Shown here: positions 62,884-64,000 of the stretch, one piece after another
Layout of the letters: each line of letters starts with the position of its first letter
Position numbering within the stretch: position 1 is the stretch's first letter
From: Roseiarcus sp963765375
GTDB taxonomy: Bacteria; Pseudomonadota; Alphaproteobacteria; Rhizobiales; Beijerinckiaceae
Assembly: GCA_963765375.1 (NCBI GenBank)
Contig: CAVXVZ010000005.1
Location: 310,001-374,000, forward strand
Length of the DNA: 64,000 nucleotides
Direction of reading: 5' to 3'
Position numbers and translations under genes: made by a program
Notes under the pieces: model-generated
Told to the model about the DNA's origin: nothing
The model's database searches: none
The model's input: only the letters and a program-made list of their open reading frames with translations

Positions 62884-63582
62884 GTGGCGGGCGCGGCGAG
62901 GTCGGTGAAGAAGCAGTCGACCGCGCCGGCGCCGCTCGCGGACACGCCGCATTTCGACTTCGAGCGCGAGGCTTTCGCTTCCGGCCATCGATGGGTCGCG
63001 GGGGTCGATGAGGTTGGGCGCGGCCCGCTGGCTGGGCCGGTTGGGGTCGCCGCGGTCATTCTCGACCCCGACGATCTGCCGTTCGGGGTTGACGACTCCA
63101 AAGTGCTGCCCGAAGCCAGGCGCGAAGAATTGTGCGCAATCATCTTCGCCAAGGCGCTGAGCGTCTCAATCGTGTTCGCCAGCGCCGAGGAGATCGACGT
63201 CATGAACATCCGCGGCGCGGCGCTGACCGCCATGGCGCGGGCGGTCGCGGGCTTGAGCCAGCGTCCGGATCTGGCGCTGATTGACGGACGCGACTCTCCT
63301 GACGGCCTTATCTGCCCGGCGCGTACGATCGTCGGCGGCGACGCGCTTTCGATGTCGATCGCCTCCGCCTCGATCGTCGCCAAGACAATGCGTGACGCCT
63401 TGATGCGAAATCTTCATCGAGACTTTCCCGATTACGGCTTTGCCGAGCACGTCGGCTATGCGACCGCCGGCCACCGTCGGGCGCTCGCGCTTTCGGGCCC
63501 CTGCCCCTATCACCGGCGCTCGTTCCGGCTCGGACCGGAAGAAGACGGAGCCGGCGTCGAAAAAGGTTTCAAAAAGGTTTAG
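62884..63582 (+). CDS. rnhB: Ribonuclease HII
   Basis: 232 residues from the GTG at 62884, chosen because GGAG lies 7-10 bases upstream. TTG at 62857 and GTG at 62905 are alternatives. Removes RNA from RNA-DNA hybrids. Active-site Asp-Glu in WVAGVDEVGRGPLAGPVGVA, then PFGVDDSKVLPEARREELCA, Asp in LALIDGRDSPDG, and SIASASIVAKTMRDALMRNL. The C-terminus HRRALALSGPCPYHRRSF is normal. The frame reads on upstream antisense to ruvC, which is a shadow. The rnhB-ccrM order is recalled as usual in Hyphomicrobiales. Confidence 0.93.
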   Translation: MAGAARSVKKQSTAPAPLADTPHFDFEREAFASGHRWVAGVDEVGRGPLAGPVGVAAVILDPDDLPFGVDDSKVLPEARREELCAIIFAKALSVSIVFASAEEIDVMNIRGAALTAMARAVAGLSQRPDLALIDGRDSPDGLICPARTIVGGDALSMSIASASIVAKTMRDALMRNLHRDFPDYGFAEHVGYATAGHRRALALSGPCPYHRRSFRLGPEEDGAGVEKGFKKV

Positions 63583-63583
63583 T

Positions 63584-63598
63584 TTAATTATCCTTTAG
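63584..63598 (+). promoter_or_regulatory. CtrA-like box upstream of ccrM
   Basis: TTAA-TTATCCT-TTAG matches the CtrA full site TTAA-N7-TTAA with one mismatch. It lies 130 bases before the ccrM start and just inside the rnhB stop region. ccrM is a CtrA target in Caulobacter and probably in Hyphomicrobiales, so the site fits. A second TTAA at 63661 is not followed by a good half-site. Confidence 0.5.
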
Positions 63599-63727
63599 AA
63601 AGACTTGCACCGTACGAAAACGACACAGCGGCATGGGCGGCCGCATAACCGGACCTTTACTTAAAATCGAGCATAAACGACGCGCCGGCTCGAACGATCT
63701 GGCGTAAGCGTCGAGTGGTTTGTGTTC

Positions 63728-64000
63728 ATGCGTAACGCGCGTGCCGGAGCGTTTCGCCTCCCCGCCCAGTTTCAGGTTTCGCGTACTGGAGGCGCGGCGA
63801 AAGGCCCGGCCGCAATCGCTCAGGCGCCCGCCCACAGGCGCGAGGTCGAGCGCGATTCGATCCTGATCGGCGATTGCGTGGCCGAGATGATGCGGTTCCC
63901 CGAAGCGTCGGTCGATCTCGTCTTCGCTGATCCGCCCTATAACCTACAGCTCGAAGGCGCGCTCACGCGCCCCGACCAGAGCGTGGTGGACGCGGTCGAC
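63728..64000 (+). CDS. ccrM: CcrM-type GANTC adenine methyltransferase (partial, N-terminal)
   Basis: From the ATG at 63728 the frame is open to the window edge, giving 91 residues. After an unstructured N-terminus (about 40 residues), RDSILIGDCVAEMMRFPEAS is followed by VDLVFADPPYNLQLEGALTR. DPPY is the catalytic motif IV of N6-adenine methyltransferases, and the NLQLEG continuation is the CcrM form. It methylates GANTC near the end of replication and is essential for cell-cycle control in Caulobacter and relatives. The C-terminal target-recognition region is beyond the window. Confidence 0.93.
   Translation, partial: MRNARAGAFRLPAQFQVSRTGGAAKGPAAIAQAPAHRREVERDSILIGDCVAEMMRFPEASVDLVFADPPYNLQLEGALTRPDQSVVDAVD

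Noticed and set aside
63661..63676. A second CtrA site before ccrM
   Set aside because: TTAA is followed at the correct spacing by CATA, which is too far from the half-site consensus.

Overview
The window is GC-rich (about 65% by eye), densely coded DNA from an alphaproteobacterium of the order Hyphomicrobiales (Rhizobiales). The evidence is a flagellar regulator of the FtcR type, a CcrM-type GANTC methyltransferase next to rnhB, an MmcB-type repair protein, a DnaG with a rhizobial-style degenerate zinc ribbon, and three proteins or remnants ending in an alphaproteobacterial PEPxxWA-CTERM sorting tail. A Methylocystaceae/Beijerinckiaceae-like genus would fit, but the sequence alone does not settle the genus.

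Layout. 1-10000 holds an enoyl-CoA hydratase and then a surface-glycan stretch: two polytopic glycosyltransferase-like membrane proteins, a UDP-glucuronate decarboxylase (UDP-xylose synthase) and a GT2 sugar transferase. Two insertion sequences have hit this stretch. An IS1380-family element (4122-5790, target duplication CTAA) sits in the last codons of the decarboxylase gene. An IS1595-family element (8212-9418, target duplication CTCGCGTG) splits the GT2 gene. Both empty sites can be rebuilt in frame. 10100-18500 holds lpdA, then a flagellum-associated group (ftcR, a PilZ-like protein, a TPR/GT9-like/DUF6165 fusion, a DUF1217 protein), a LysR regulator and an OmpR-type regulator lacking its receiver. 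18500-25200 is housekeeping: an RNase D-like exonuclease, rph, glyQ-glyS, a REP-like inverted pair with an orphan BrnA-like antitoxin, folE and a dihydrofolate-reductase-like gene. 25200-32500 holds a secreted trypsin-like protease, a DadA-type oxidase and purB. It is followed by a decayed region with a duplicated purB 3' end and two PEPxxWA-CTERM genes, one of them a chimera with a LuxR-type remnant.

32800-36200 is a minus-strand L-carnitine catabolic operon: BKACE-type dehydrocarnitine cleavage enzyme, EamA transporter, carnitine dehydrogenase and betainyl-CoA thioesterase. 36300-47600 holds a membrane protein, a Spy/CpxP-like protein, an HpcH/HpaI aldolase, gyrB, an IS5-family element with a -1 frameshift signal, dnaG, rpoD and a UspA protein. 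47700-50200 holds a PEP-CTERM remnant and a frameshifted SEC-C/TPR/sulfotransferase gene. 50700-58400 is a tightly overlapping minus-strand operon: dipeptide-type ABC transporter (A-B-C-D-F order), GMC oxidoreductase and mmcB. 58400-63600 holds xerD and ruvC-ruvA, then an embedded vapBC pair and a small membrane protein before ruvB, with divergent rnhB. The window ends inside ccrM.

No tRNA, rRNA, CRISPR array or recognised riboswitch was found. The strongest leads are the two reconstructable IS hits in one glycan locus, the tandemly duplicated purB-3'/PEP-CTERM module, vapBC lodged inside the ruv operon, the zinc-ligand-free DnaG, and degenerate TTGGATTT-type repeat clusters at gene ends.
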